A stretch of DNA of 64,000 bases from Chryseobacterium suipulveris. GTDB lineage: Bacteria > Bacteroidota > Bacteroidia > Flavobacteriales > Weeksellaceae. Under the pieces are notes generated by a model. The model saw only the letters and a program-made list of their open reading frames with translations. It was not told where the DNA came from and made no database searches. Below are positions 37,091 to 44,083 of this stretch, in pieces. The position numbers were made by a program, and so were the translations under genes. Position 1 is the first letter of the stretch. Each line of letters begins with the position of its first letter. The stretch covers positions 2,584,501 through 2,648,500 of the forward strand of contig NZ_CP094532.1 of the NCBI RefSeq assembly GCF_022811685.1, written 5' to 3'.

Positions 37091-38341
37091 ATGAAAAAAG
37101 AAGGGGAATTTTTTGGCGCTGCATTGTTTTTTATTTTTCTTCTTATCTATTATTTGGGGAGTTTCTCCAAAGTGCCCTTCGGCGACGGTATTGGATTTGT
37201 AACCGATATTGAAAAGCAGGAATTTGTTTTTTCTACCAACACCTACGCTCATTTTCTTTTTACAAACATTGGGGTATTTTTCCAAAAACTCTTTCCTTTT
37301 ATAGAAAGTGCAGAAATTGCAAAATTTGTCACAATAACCTCTGCTGCTGGGACCGTGGCGGTATTTTACTGGATTGTTTCTTTTTTAGGAAACTCTTTTT
37401 CAGGGTTTTTCGGCGCTGTTATTTTTGGTTTTAGTTTTTCTTTTTGGAAAAACGCTGAAATTGTGGAAATTTATACCCTGAATATTTTTTGCATCGCGCT
37501 TTTTATCTTTTTCATTATAAAATATTTAATGGAACGCAGAGAAAAATGGCTGCTGATTGGCTCTGTGATTTTGGGAATAAGCATGTTCAGCCACATTCAG
37601 AATATTTTGCTGATTCCTGCATTTCTTTTGGTATTAACCCGTTTTTCAGACTTTAAAACCTCGGTAAAGTGCGTTGCAGTCTTTACGTTTTTTTTGTTTT
37701 TACTGTTCCTGATTCCCATTCTTAACAATGAGCCGGTTTCCGGTGTCATTTCTTCCGGAACAGCACTCAGCCAGATCAATTATTCGGGGTTTTTGAAAAG
37801 CTTTGTAAGTTCATTTGCGTATCTGTTTTATAACTTCTGGTACTTCACAGTTTTGGCATTTTTTGGTATGGTTTTTCTGTACCGCTCAAATTTCAAAATT
37901 TTTATTTTTTTGATTGCAATCGCAGTTCCTGTATATTGTTTTTCTGTATTTTTCAATGTTTCGGACAATTATGTATTTTTTATCCCTTTCAATTTTACTT
38001 TTGCCGTATTCATTGCATTTGGCATTTTTGCATTACAAAGAAAAAAATGGATAAGAATGCTGGCTTACACTGCATTTTTGATTCCCGCACTTTATTATGT
38101 TACTTTTAAAATCGCGTCGCAAAACGAAAAAGCCCGGGAATTTTCAGAAAAGAAAGAATACAAGGGCGGGCTTCGTTATTATTTACTGCCATGGATGAAA
38201 AACAATGTCGGCATTTTGGAATTTACAATTGAAAACCGACAAGCACCAGAAGCAATGTACTGGATGACCCGCAGTGCAAAGGAATTTATTCTCCTGAAAA
38301 AAGCAAAAGGATATAATGACAAGCAAATAAAAAAACTTTAA
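37091..38341 (+). CDS. DUF2723-type polytopic membrane protein (glycosyltransferase-like)
   Basis: A 416-residue protein with about ten membrane segments. The segment FSFWKNAEIVEIYTLNIF resembles the conserved AEVYTLN motif of DUF2723 proteins, often annotated as protein O-mannosyltransferase or GT117-like. It is followed by a short C-terminal soluble part ending in a Lys-rich tail. It is shorter than usual DUF2723 members, so the assignment is tentative. Co-transcribed with DUF2480. Confidence 0.75.
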   Translation: MKKEGEFFGAALFFIFLLIYYLGSFSKVPFGDGIGFVTDIEKQEFVFSTNTYAHFLFTNIGVFFQKLFPFIESAEIAKFVTITSAAGTVAVFYWIVSFLGNSFSGFFGAVIFGFSFSFWKNAEIVEIYTLNIFCIALFIFFIIKYLMERREKWLLIGSVILGISMFSHIQNILLIPAFLLVLTRFSDFKTSVKCVAVFTFFLFLLFLIPILNNEPVSGVISSGTALSQINYSGFLKSFVSSFAYLFYNFWYFTVLAFFGMVFLYRSNFKIFIFLIAIAVPVYCFSVFFNVSDNYVFFIPFNFTFAVFIAFGIFALQRKKWIRMLAYTAFLIPALYYVTFKIASQNEKAREFSEKKEYKGGLRYYLLPWMKNNVGILEFTIENRQAPEAMYWMTRSAKEFILLKKAKGYNDKQIKKL

Positions 38342-38432
38342 TAATAATTTATAAGTCTTAGAAAAATTTACGGCTTATTTTTTGATAAATTTGATGTTCA
38401 TTTTTTAATCATTATAAAAAAATAAACAAACT

Positions 38433-39098
38433 ATGAGTTTAATTGATTTAATCACAGGTAATGCCGGAAATCAGGTAGCTGCAGACGCTGAAAACAAATT
38501 CGGAATCAGCAGAAATCAGGTGATCGCACTTTTGGCGGTTGCCGCTCCATTGGTAATTTCCTACCTCAGAAAAAAATCCCAGGAAAATCCTGCTGAAGCA
38601 GATGCACTGAATAACGCACTCGACAGAGATCACGACGGAAGTATCCTGAATGATCCATCGCAAGCCGCAGCGAGACAAGCTGAAGGTGGATCGATTCTTG
38701 ACCACATTTTTGGGGGCCAGAAAGCGAGCGTGGAAAACCAACTTTCGCAAAACACTGGAATCTCGATGGACAAAATAGGTCCGATTTTAGGAATGCTTGC
38801 TCCACTGATCATGGGCTATATCGGCAAAGAAAAACAAGCAAACGGAGTAACTTCAGGAGGTTTGGGAGATTTGTTAGGCGGAATTTTGGGCGGCGCTCAG
38901 AATCAGGCACAAGCTGAACCGTCGAATCCTTTGAACGACATTTTAGGACAGGTTCTTGGCAGTGGTCAACAACAGTCATCAGGAAATCCTTTGAACGATA
39001 TTCTCGGACAGGTTCTTGGAGGCGGCCAACAACAGCAGCAACAACAAGGAGGCGGACTTTTAGGCGGAATCCTTGGAAATATTTTGGGAGGAAGATAA
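38433..39098 (+). CDS. DUF937 domain protein
   Basis: A 221-residue protein without a signal peptide. It has two DUF937 repeats: residues 1-45 (ISRNQVIALLAVAAPLVISYL) and about 80-130 (DKIGPILGMLAPLIMGYIG). The C-terminal third is Gly/Gln-rich with the duplicated segment NPLNDILGQVLG and ends LLGGILGNILGG. Function is unknown. A TAAATTTG -7-like element at 38386-38393 suggests its own promoter. It ends at a terminator shared with the THX gene. Confidence 0.85.
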   Translation: MSLIDLITGNAGNQVAADAENKFGISRNQVIALLAVAAPLVISYLRKKSQENPAEADALNNALDRDHDGSILNDPSQAAARQAEGGSILDHIFGGQKASVENQLSQNTGISMDKIGPILGMLAPLIMGYIGKEKQANGVTSGGLGDLLGGILGGAQNQAQAEPSNPLNDILGQVLGSGQQQSSGNPLNDILGQVLGGGQQQQQQQGGGLLGGILGNILGGR

Positions 39099-39108
39099 AT
39101 CCAGAACT

Positions 39109-39141
39109 AATCCTTCAAGGTTTTTGAAACCTTGAAGGATT
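39109..39141. repeat. 15-bp perfect hairpin after DUF937
   Basis: AATCCTTCAAGGTTT (39109-39123), a 3-nt loop and AAACCTTGAAGGATT (39127-39141) make a perfect stem. It lies between the DUF937 stop and the terminator, and looks like a REP-like element common in flavobacteria (from memory). Confidence 0.75.
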
Positions 39142-39148
39142 ATATAAA

Positions 39149-39176
39149 AAACCGAAGATTATTCTTCGGTTTTTTT
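39149..39176 (+). terminator. Bidirectional terminator between DUF937 and THX
   Basis: AAACCGAAGA, TTAT loop, TCTTCGGTTT followed by a T run on the + strand. The minus strand also has a T-rich tail. The THX stop codon (39159-39161) lies in the loop region. Confidence 0.8.
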
Positions 39177-39398
39177 CTTTCTCGTTGTTTTTGGTTTTTC
39201 CTCGGCAGGTGCTGTTTCCTCTGGCTTCTCAGCTTTCGGTTTGGCTGCTTTTGGTTTTGGTTCAGCTTTTTCGGCTTTTGGCTTTACAGGTTTTTCGGCT
39301 GCAGCGGCGACAGGTTTTGCTGATTTTCTTGGCCGTGTTTTACCGTAGCTTCCCGCTTTGCGCTTTCCGCGAGCGGTTTTCTGATCTCCTTTTCCCAT
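39159..39398 (-). CDS. 30S ribosomal protein THX (with Ala/Lys/Pro-rich tail)
   Basis: A 79-residue basic protein. The first 25 residues, [13 protein letters not shown]...SYGKTRPRK, match the THX family (KTxRGK and [10 protein letters not shown]). A low-complexity AEKPxxPK tail of about 50 residues follows, ending KKKTEE. THX is a small 30S subunit protein. The tail is much longer than in Thermus THX, which I recall as about 25 residues. Confidence 0.85.
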   Translation of the reverse strand: MGKGDQKTARGKRKAGSYGKTRPRKSAKPVAAAAEKPVKPKAEKAEPKPKAAKPKAEKPEETAPAEEKPKTTRKKKTEE

Positions 39399-39489
39399 AA
39401 TAAATCGTTTATTTTGTTATTGATTTACACAAAGTTAAAAATATTTTGCAAAACAAAGCGCTTTCATCAAATAAGTAAAAACGAACTTT

Positions 39490-39517
39490 TTGCTACCGCC
39501 CGAAAATCTTATCTTTG
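39490..39517 (+). promoter_or_regulatory. Flavobacterial promoter for aspS
   Basis: TTG at 39490-39492, 17 bp, then TATCTTTG at 39510-39517. The leader to the aspS ATG (39597) would be about 75 nt and would contain the TCAAA array. Confidence 0.65.
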
Positions 39518-39552
39518 CACTCGGATTTTTGAAATGAAGAACAATCCAGTTC

Positions 39553-39588
39553 TCAAACGATTTCAAACATTTTCAAACGACATCAAAC
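39553..39588. repeat. TCAAA period-10 array in the aspS leader
   Basis: TCAAA occurs at 39553, 39563, 39573 and 39583, exactly 10 bp apart. It is the same as one arm of the hairpins at 606-697 and 7341-7437. It ends 9 bp before the aspS ATG; no clear partner arm is present. Confidence 0.75.
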
Positions 39589-39596
39589 AAAAAATT

Positions 39597-41357
39597 ATGT
39601 TTCGCACGCACACCAACGGAGAATTATCGCTAAAAAATCTTAATGAAGAAGTTACCCTTTCAGGTTGGGTTCAGACCATCCGCGACAAAGGTTTTATGGT
39701 ATGGATCGATTTGCGCGACCGTTACGGGATTACGCAGCTGGTGTTTGATGAAGACCGCTCGTCACAAGAATTGATGGAAAGCGTAAAAAAACTCGGACGT
39801 GAATTTGTAATTCAGGTGACAGGAAAAGTCATTGAAAGAGCATCAAAAAATCCAAAAATCCCAACCGGTGAAATCGAAATTTTGGTGGAGAAACTGAATC
39901 TTCTGAACGCTTCCGAACTTCCGCCTTTTACCATTGAAGATGAAACCGACGGTGGTGAAGAGCTGCGAATGAAATACCGCTATCTCGACATCCGAAGAAA
40001 TCCGGTAAAAGACAAGCTGATCTTCCGCCACAAAATGGCGCAGAAAGTGAGAAATTATCTTTCAGATAAAGGTTTTATCGAAGTTGAGACGCCGGTTCTC
40101 ATCAAATCTACTCCGGAAGGAGCGAGAGATTTCGTGGTTCCGAGCAGAATGAATCCGGGACAGTTTTACGCACTGCCGCAATCACCGCAAACTTTCAAAC
40201 AGTTATTAATGGTCGGTGGAATGGACCGCTATTTCCAGATTGTAAAGTGTTTCCGTGATGAAGATCTGCGTGCAGACCGACAACCGGAATTCACCCAAAT
40301 CGACTGCGAAATGGCGTTTGTAGAACAGGAAGATGTACTCGAAATATTTGAGGGAATGACCGCATCACTCATCAAAGAAATTTCAGGGAAAGAAGTTGGA
40401 AGATTCCCGAGAATGACGTTCGACGAGGCGATGAGAAAATACGGAAACGACAAACCCGACATCCGTTTCGGAATGGAATTTATCCCCCTGTCTCCCGAAG
40501 GGAAAAAAATGGAAAGCGGATTTCCGGTTTTTGATGACGCAGAACTCGTCGTCGGAATTAATGTTGAAAATTGTGCAGACTGGACCAGGAAACAAATCGA
40601 TGGCTATATTGATTTTGTAAAAAGACCACAAATTGGCGCAACCGGAATGGTGTGGATAAAATACCAACAGGATGGAACCCTCACTTCCTCTGTGAATAAA
40701 TTTTTCAATGAAGATGCTTTAAAGAAAATTGCAGAAAAATTCGGTGCAAAACCAGGCGACCTGATGTTTGTAATGAGCGGCGACACCTACAAAGTGAGAA
40801 CCCAGCTTTCGGCATTGAGAATGGAACTCGGCAACCAGCTCGGATTGAGAAAAGGTGACGAGTTTGCTCCGCTTTGGGTCGTTGATTTCCCGCTTTTGGA
40901 ATGGGACGAAGAAACCGGTCGTTACCACGCAATGCACCATCCTTTCACTTCTCCAAAACCTGAAGATATTCACCTCCTGGAAACCGAACCTGGAAAAGCG
41001 AGAGCCAACGCTTACGATATGGTGCTGAACGGAAACGAAATCGGTGGCGGTTCTGTAAGAATTTTCGACAAAACTTTACAGAGCAAAATGTTCGACTTGC
41101 TCGGTTTAACCAAAGAAGAAGCGGAATCACAGTTTGGATTTCTGATGAACGCTTTCAAATACGGAGCTCCGCCGCACGCAGGTTTGGCTTTCGGTTTTGA
41201 CCGTTTGGTTGCGATTCTCGACGGCAACGAGGTGATCAGAGATTACATTGCTTTCCCAAAAAACAATTCCGGAAGAGACGTGATGATCGATGCGCCGAGT
41301 GCGATCGCGAAAGAGCAGTTGGATGAACTTTCTTTGAAAGTGGAAACGAGGGAGTAA
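39597..41357 (+). CDS. aspS: Aspartate--tRNA ligase
   Basis: A 586-residue class IIb synthetase. The start [15 protein letters not shown] at 39597 fits the family; in-frame ATGs further upstream (39534 and earlier) lie before or inside the leader and are not credible. The N-terminal OB fold ([21 protein letters not shown]) is followed by motif 1 ([21 protein letters not shown]), motif 2 ([18 protein letters not shown]), and motif 3 ([13 protein letters not shown]). The GAD insert is present. Length fits bacterial-type AspRS. Confidence 0.97.
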   Translation: MFRTHTNGELSLKNLNEEVTLSGWVQTIRDKGFMVWIDLRDRYGITQLVFDEDRSSQELMESVKKLGREFVIQVTGKVIERASKNPKIPTGEIEILVEKLNLLNASELPPFTIEDETDGGEELRMKYRYLDIRRNPVKDKLIFRHKMAQKVRNYLSDKGFIEVETPVLIKSTPEGARDFVVPSRMNPGQFYALPQSPQTFKQLLMVGGMDRYFQIVKCFRDEDLRADRQPEFTQIDCEMAFVEQEDVLEIFEGMTASLIKEISGKEVGRFPRMTFDEAMRKYGNDKPDIRFGMEFIPLSPEGKKMESGFPVFDDAELVVGINVENCADWTRKQIDGYIDFVKRPQIGATGMVWIKYQQDGTLTSSVNKFFNEDALKKIAEKFGAKPGDLMFVMSGDTYKVRTQLSALRMELGNQLGLRKGDEFAPLWVVDFPLLEWDEETGRYHAMHHPFTSPKPEDIHLLETEPGKARANAYDMVLNGNEIGGGSVRIFDKTLQSKMFDLLGLTKEEAESQFGFLMNAFKYGAPPHAGLAFGFDRLVAILDGNEVIRDYIAFPKNNSGRDVMIDAPSAIAKEQLDELSLKVETRE

Positions 41358-41360
41358 ACT

Positions 41361-41396
41361 GTTGCAATTGATGCAGTTGTTGCAATGGTTACAATG
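41361..41396. repeat. Period-9 array after aspS
   Basis: Nonamers GTTGCAATT, GATGCAGTT, GTTGCAATG and GTTACAATG follow the aspS stop. They are the inverse complement of the nonamers at 56464-56535 near rplQ. Confidence 0.7.
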
Positions 41397-41417
41397 GTTT
41401 TTAAGTTGTAGCATAAA

Positions 41418-41529
41418 ATTCACTCGAAGAAATTCACTCGAAGAAATTCACTCGAAGAAATTCACTCGAAGAAATTCACTCGAAGAAATTCACTCGAAGA
41501 AATTCACTCGAAGAAATTCACTCGAAAAA
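41418..41529. repeat. 14-bp tandem repeat, eight copies
   Basis: The unit ATTCACTCGAAGAA occurs seven times without change and an eighth time with one change. It lies between the stop codons of aspS (+) and the enoyl-CoA hydratase gene (-), ending 16 bp from the latter. There are no spacers, so it is not CRISPR-like. Confidence 0.92.
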
Positions 41530-41545
41530 TTCATTCCGAAGTAAA

Positions 41546-42310
41546 TTATTTCGCTCTTAATCTCTCCTTAATCGCTTCAATATTTTTCTTTGCTGAATCT
41601 TCAAGGATTAAAGAAGCACTCATGTGGATTCTTTCGGGCATCAGCTGTTCGAAATGCTCCGTTCCTTCCCACGAAACTTTTTTGATTAAAGCCAACGCAT
41701 CCGAACTTCTTGAAGCCAATTTTTGAAGAAAATCAAAGATTTTTTCGTCCATTTCCTCGATCGTATGCGAAACCGAATGAAACACATCATGCTTTACGAA
41801 CCAATCCGCAGTTCTGAAATCGGCGTCGATCGACATGGCTTCATGCGCGGACTTTCCGATTTTCCTTTCGACATAAGGTCCGATGACGAATGGTCCGATT
41901 CCCAGATTCAGTTCGGTTAAAGCCATCGACGCATCTTCAACCGCAAAACAGTAATCCGCAGCACAGGCAATTCCGACGCCACCACCAGTCGTTTTTCCCT
42001 GAACACGGACAATCACAAGTTTGCCGCAACTTCTCATGGCATTCAACACTTTTGCAAAACCCCCAAAGAATCTTTTGGAAGTTTCCAAATCCTGAATTTC
42101 TAAAAGTTCGTCGAAACTTGCTCCGGCGCAAAATGCTTTGTCACCAACAGATTTCAGCAAAATAGCTTTTACCTCATCTTTTGAACCTTCATCCAGTATA
42201 GTTTGTGCAAGCTGTTCTAAAATATTTCCCGGCAATGAATTGCTTTTCGGGGTTCCGAAAGTAATTTCGGCAATTTGATTTTTGATTTCTGATTTTACGA
42301 ATGGTTCCAT
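41546..42310 (-). CDS. Enoyl-CoA hydratase/isomerase family protein
   Basis: A 254-residue crotonase-fold protein. It has the oxyanion-hole segments KAFCAGASFDELL and KTTGGGVGIACAADYCFA with EDASMALTELNLGIGP. The catalytic Glu is conserved in the crotonase position of ALTELNLGI. Likely acts in acyl-CoA metabolism; the presence of a PaaZ gene 2 kb away may hint at phenylacetate catabolism, but it could equally be a general or PaaG-like hydratase. Confidence 0.85.
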   Translation of the reverse strand: MEPFVKSEIKNQIAEITFGTPKSNSLPGNILEQLAQTILDEGSKDEVKAILLKSVGDKAFCAGASFDELLEIQDLETSKRFFGGFAKVLNAMRSCGKLVIVRVQGKTTGGGVGIACAADYCFAVEDASMALTELNLGIGPFVIGPYVERKIGKSAHEAMSIDADFRTADWFVKHDVFHSVSHTIEEMDEKIFDFLQKLASRSSDALALIKKVSWEGTEHFEQLMPERIHMSASLILEDSAKKNIEAIKERLRAK

Positions 42311-42318
42311 AAATTTAT

Positions 42319-42356
42319 CCTCACCCCAACCCTCTCCAAAGGAGAGGGAGTTTTTA
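42319..42356. repeat. REP-like palindrome upstream of the hydratase
   Basis: CCCTCTCC-AAA-GGAGAGGG is a perfect palindrome preceded by CACCCCAA and followed by AGTTTTTAGGG. It lies in the intergenic gap. Similar ACCCTCTCC...GGAGAGGG elements are widely dispersed in Bacteroidota genomes (from memory). Confidence 0.7.
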
Positions 42357-42375
42357 GGGCATTTTATTTTAAATC

Positions 42376-42415
42376 TTTTCTAATTTCCTAATCTCTTAAT
42401 CTCCTAATTTCTTAA
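42376..42415. repeat. Period-8 array running into the SMUG2-like gene stop
   Basis: Five octamers: TTTTCTAA, TTTCCTAA, TCTCTTAA, TCTCCTAA and TTTCTTAA. The last unit contains the stop codon (TTA, 42412-42414) of the gene upstream on the minus strand, as at rlmD. Confidence 0.7.
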
Positions 42416-43101
42416 TTGTTAAATGCTATGAGATATTTATCTATATACAAATCCTTCTCCTTCGATTTATATTGTTGAATATATCGCGGATGTTCCAACA
42501 CAGTCATTTTTTCAAACAGCTTTTCCCGCTCGTTGATTTTTTTGAGAAAAGTAGCGTTTTTTACACCCAAAACAAAAACTTCGGAAGTATCCAATCCTAA
42601 ACTGATATGTTTTTTGAGCGATTCTATCATAAAATCTTCGACACAGTTGAACAATTCCTTGTCGTCGTAATAATTCGCATTTAGGTAAACTCCGCTTTTT
42701 CCTTTTCTTGTGATTGCCAACGGAAACGGCGAATTGATGTAAAATTCAGAATAAAATTTTTCTGCTCCGCCAAATGCTTCTATCATATCATATAGAAAAA
42801 CCGACGAAACTTCGTGAGTTCGCGCAGATTTCATTTTAATTCCACAATATTTTTCCAAATTTTTGGTATCGGTGAACGGAACGCCTGTAACTCCTGCTCC
42901 ATGACGACTCGGATTGATACCGATCAAAAACTTTCGCGTTCGGTTGTCGCTGTAGAATTTGTCGTAAAACTGCTTCATTACAACCATTGTTTCAGGATTA
43001 TCCAAAAACGGATTCATCACCTGAAAATCCTGGGGGAGTTTCCCGCTGTATTTCAGGTTTTTGTTGAAGGAGATGACTTTTTGGGCGAAGGTTTTATTCA
43101 T
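42412..43101 (-). CDS. SMUG2-like uracil-DNA glycosylase family protein (DUF4918)
   Basis: A 229-residue protein. The segment KFLIGINPSRHGAGVTGVPF, followed by ARTHEVSSVFLYDMIEAFGG, matches DUF4918/SMUG2-like uracil-DNA glycosylases (GINPxxHGxxxTGVPF). A later TRKGKSGVYLNANYYD and VLEHPRYIQQYK, with the His-Pro of the family, are visible. Likely acts in DNA base-excision repair. No signal peptide. Confidence 0.8.
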   Translation of the reverse strand: MNKTFAQKVISFNKNLKYSGKLPQDFQVMNPFLDNPETMVVMKQFYDKFYSDNRTRKFLIGINPSRHGAGVTGVPFTDTKNLEKYCGIKMKSARTHEVSSVFLYDMIEAFGGAEKFYSEFYINSPFPLAITRKGKSGVYLNANYYDDKELFNCVEDFMIESLKKHISLGLDTSEVFVLGVKNATFLKKINEREKLFEKMTVLEHPRYIQQYKSKEKDLYIDKYLIAFNN

Positions 43102-43112
43102 CTATTATTTAG

Positions 43113-43432
43113 ATAGCGTTCCTAAGGAACGCATTTACAAACTTTAAACTTTATTTTTACACAGATTGCTTTCCTATGGAATGCTCCGTTTATCGTTAAT
43201 TTTTTCCTACGCAGATTGCATTCCTACGGGAATGCCTTCAATCGATCTTCAAATATTTCTAAACAGATTACATTCCTACGGAATGACCTTTTCTTCTATA
43301 TTTTTATTCTAAATTTACCACTAATTAGTATCATTTTCTTTTAATTTTAGTGCGTTGGTGGATTCCGTAGGAATCTTATCTGTGTAGGAATAACATTGGA
43401 TTGCGATTTAGGGCACTCCGTAGGAGTGCTAT
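43113..43432. repeat. REP hairpin array downstream of the IS200-like transposase
   Basis: Six palindromes: GCGTTCCTAAGGAACGC (43116-43132), GCTTTCCTATGGAATGC (43168-43184), GCATTCCTACGGGAATGC (43218-43235), CATTCCTACGGAATG (43271-43285), GATTCCGTAGGAATC (43361-43375) and GCACTCCGTAGGAGTGC (43413-43429). Four or more are preceded by an ACAGATT or ACGCAGATT tag. The core TTCCTACGGAA is shared. Together with two palindromes on the other side they surround the transposase gene. Confidence 0.9.
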
Positions 43433-43454
43433 CTTTTTCAAAAATAGTTAAAAG

Positions 43455-43919
43455 TCAATCATAAAATTCAAATAAATATTCATCCTTAAATTCAATTTCA
43501 AACGCCTTCAACAATGCTGAATATTCTTCTTTAAAACTTTTCTTCTTGTGATGTTCTTCCTGATTTAAAACATAATTCACCACTTTATCTTTTTGACTTT
43601 TAGAATATGAAAATGCTCCATAACCTTCCTGCCAGTTAAATTTTCCTAAACAAAGTCTGTTATCATTAATGAAGTTTGAAGATTCTATTTTTGTAGTTTT
43701 CACTAATTCCGGAATGGTAATCTGCAAATTTTTATAACTGAAAAAGATATGCAAATGGTCTGGATTTGCATAGATTGCTAAAACTTTCTGTTTTTTATTG
43801 TTGAAAATTCCACATATATATTTTTCGATTTCGTCACGAACGTTGGAAGATATTTTAATATCCCTTCCTTTTGTAGCGAAGATGATGTGCAAATAAATTT
43901 GTGTGTATGTGTTTGGCAT
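43455..43919 (-). CDS. IS200/IS605-family (RAYT-like) Y1 transposase
   Basis: A 154-residue HUH nuclease, of normal length for TnpA. The HUH motif is PDHLHIFFSY, and the C-terminal QEGYGAFSYSKSQKDKVVNYVLNQEEHH carries a catalytic-Tyr candidate. The frame is intact. It is flanked on both sides by palindromes with the core TTCCTACGGAA, the arrangement of REP-associated tyrosine transposases. These enzymes cut single-stranded hairpin ends and mobilise them; a host-domesticated role is possible. Confidence 0.9.
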   Translation of the reverse strand: MPNTYTQIYLHIIFATKGRDIKISSNVRDEIEKYICGIFNNKKQKVLAIYANPDHLHIFFSYKNLQITIPELVKTTKIESSNFINDNRLCLGKFNWQEGYGAFSYSKSQKDKVVNYVLNQEEHHKKKSFKEEYSALLKAFEIEFKDEYLFEFYD

Positions 43920-43949
43920 CTATTTAAATTTTCTAAAAAATTATTAAAG

Positions 43950-44022
43950 ATAGCGTTCCTACGGAACGCCCTTATCCTGCGCTAATTATATTTCTACACA
44001 GATAACATTCCTACGGAATGTT
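43950..44022. repeat. REP hairpins upstream of the IS200-like transposase
   Basis: GCGTTCCTACGGAACGC (43953-43969) and ACATTCCTACGGAATGT (44005-44021), with GATAGC or ACAGATA tags next to them. They belong to the same family as 43113-43432. Confidence 0.88.
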
Positions 44023-44043
44023 CCAAACGCCTTCTCTTTATAC

Positions 44044-44083
44044 AGTAAATTGATAAATTGCTACATTAGTAAATTGTTAGATT
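44044..44083. repeat. Period-8 array at the paaZ stop
   Basis: Octamers AGTAAATT, GATAAATT, GCTACATT, AGTAAATT and GTTAGATT. The last unit contains the paaZ stop (TTA, 44077-44079). Most of the sequence is the inverse complement of the array at 46578-46609 on the other side of the gene. Confidence 0.72.

Noticed and set aside
39414..39596. N-terminal extension of aspS
   Set aside because: The extension covers the promoter and the TCAAA array; the conserved AspRS start is at 39597.
41418..41529. CRISPR array
   Set aside because: The repeats are contiguous with no spacers, and no cas gene is in the window.
41362..41544. ORF across the 14-bp tandem repeat
   Set aside because: It only translates the repeat; the unit length is not a multiple of three and no homology is expected.
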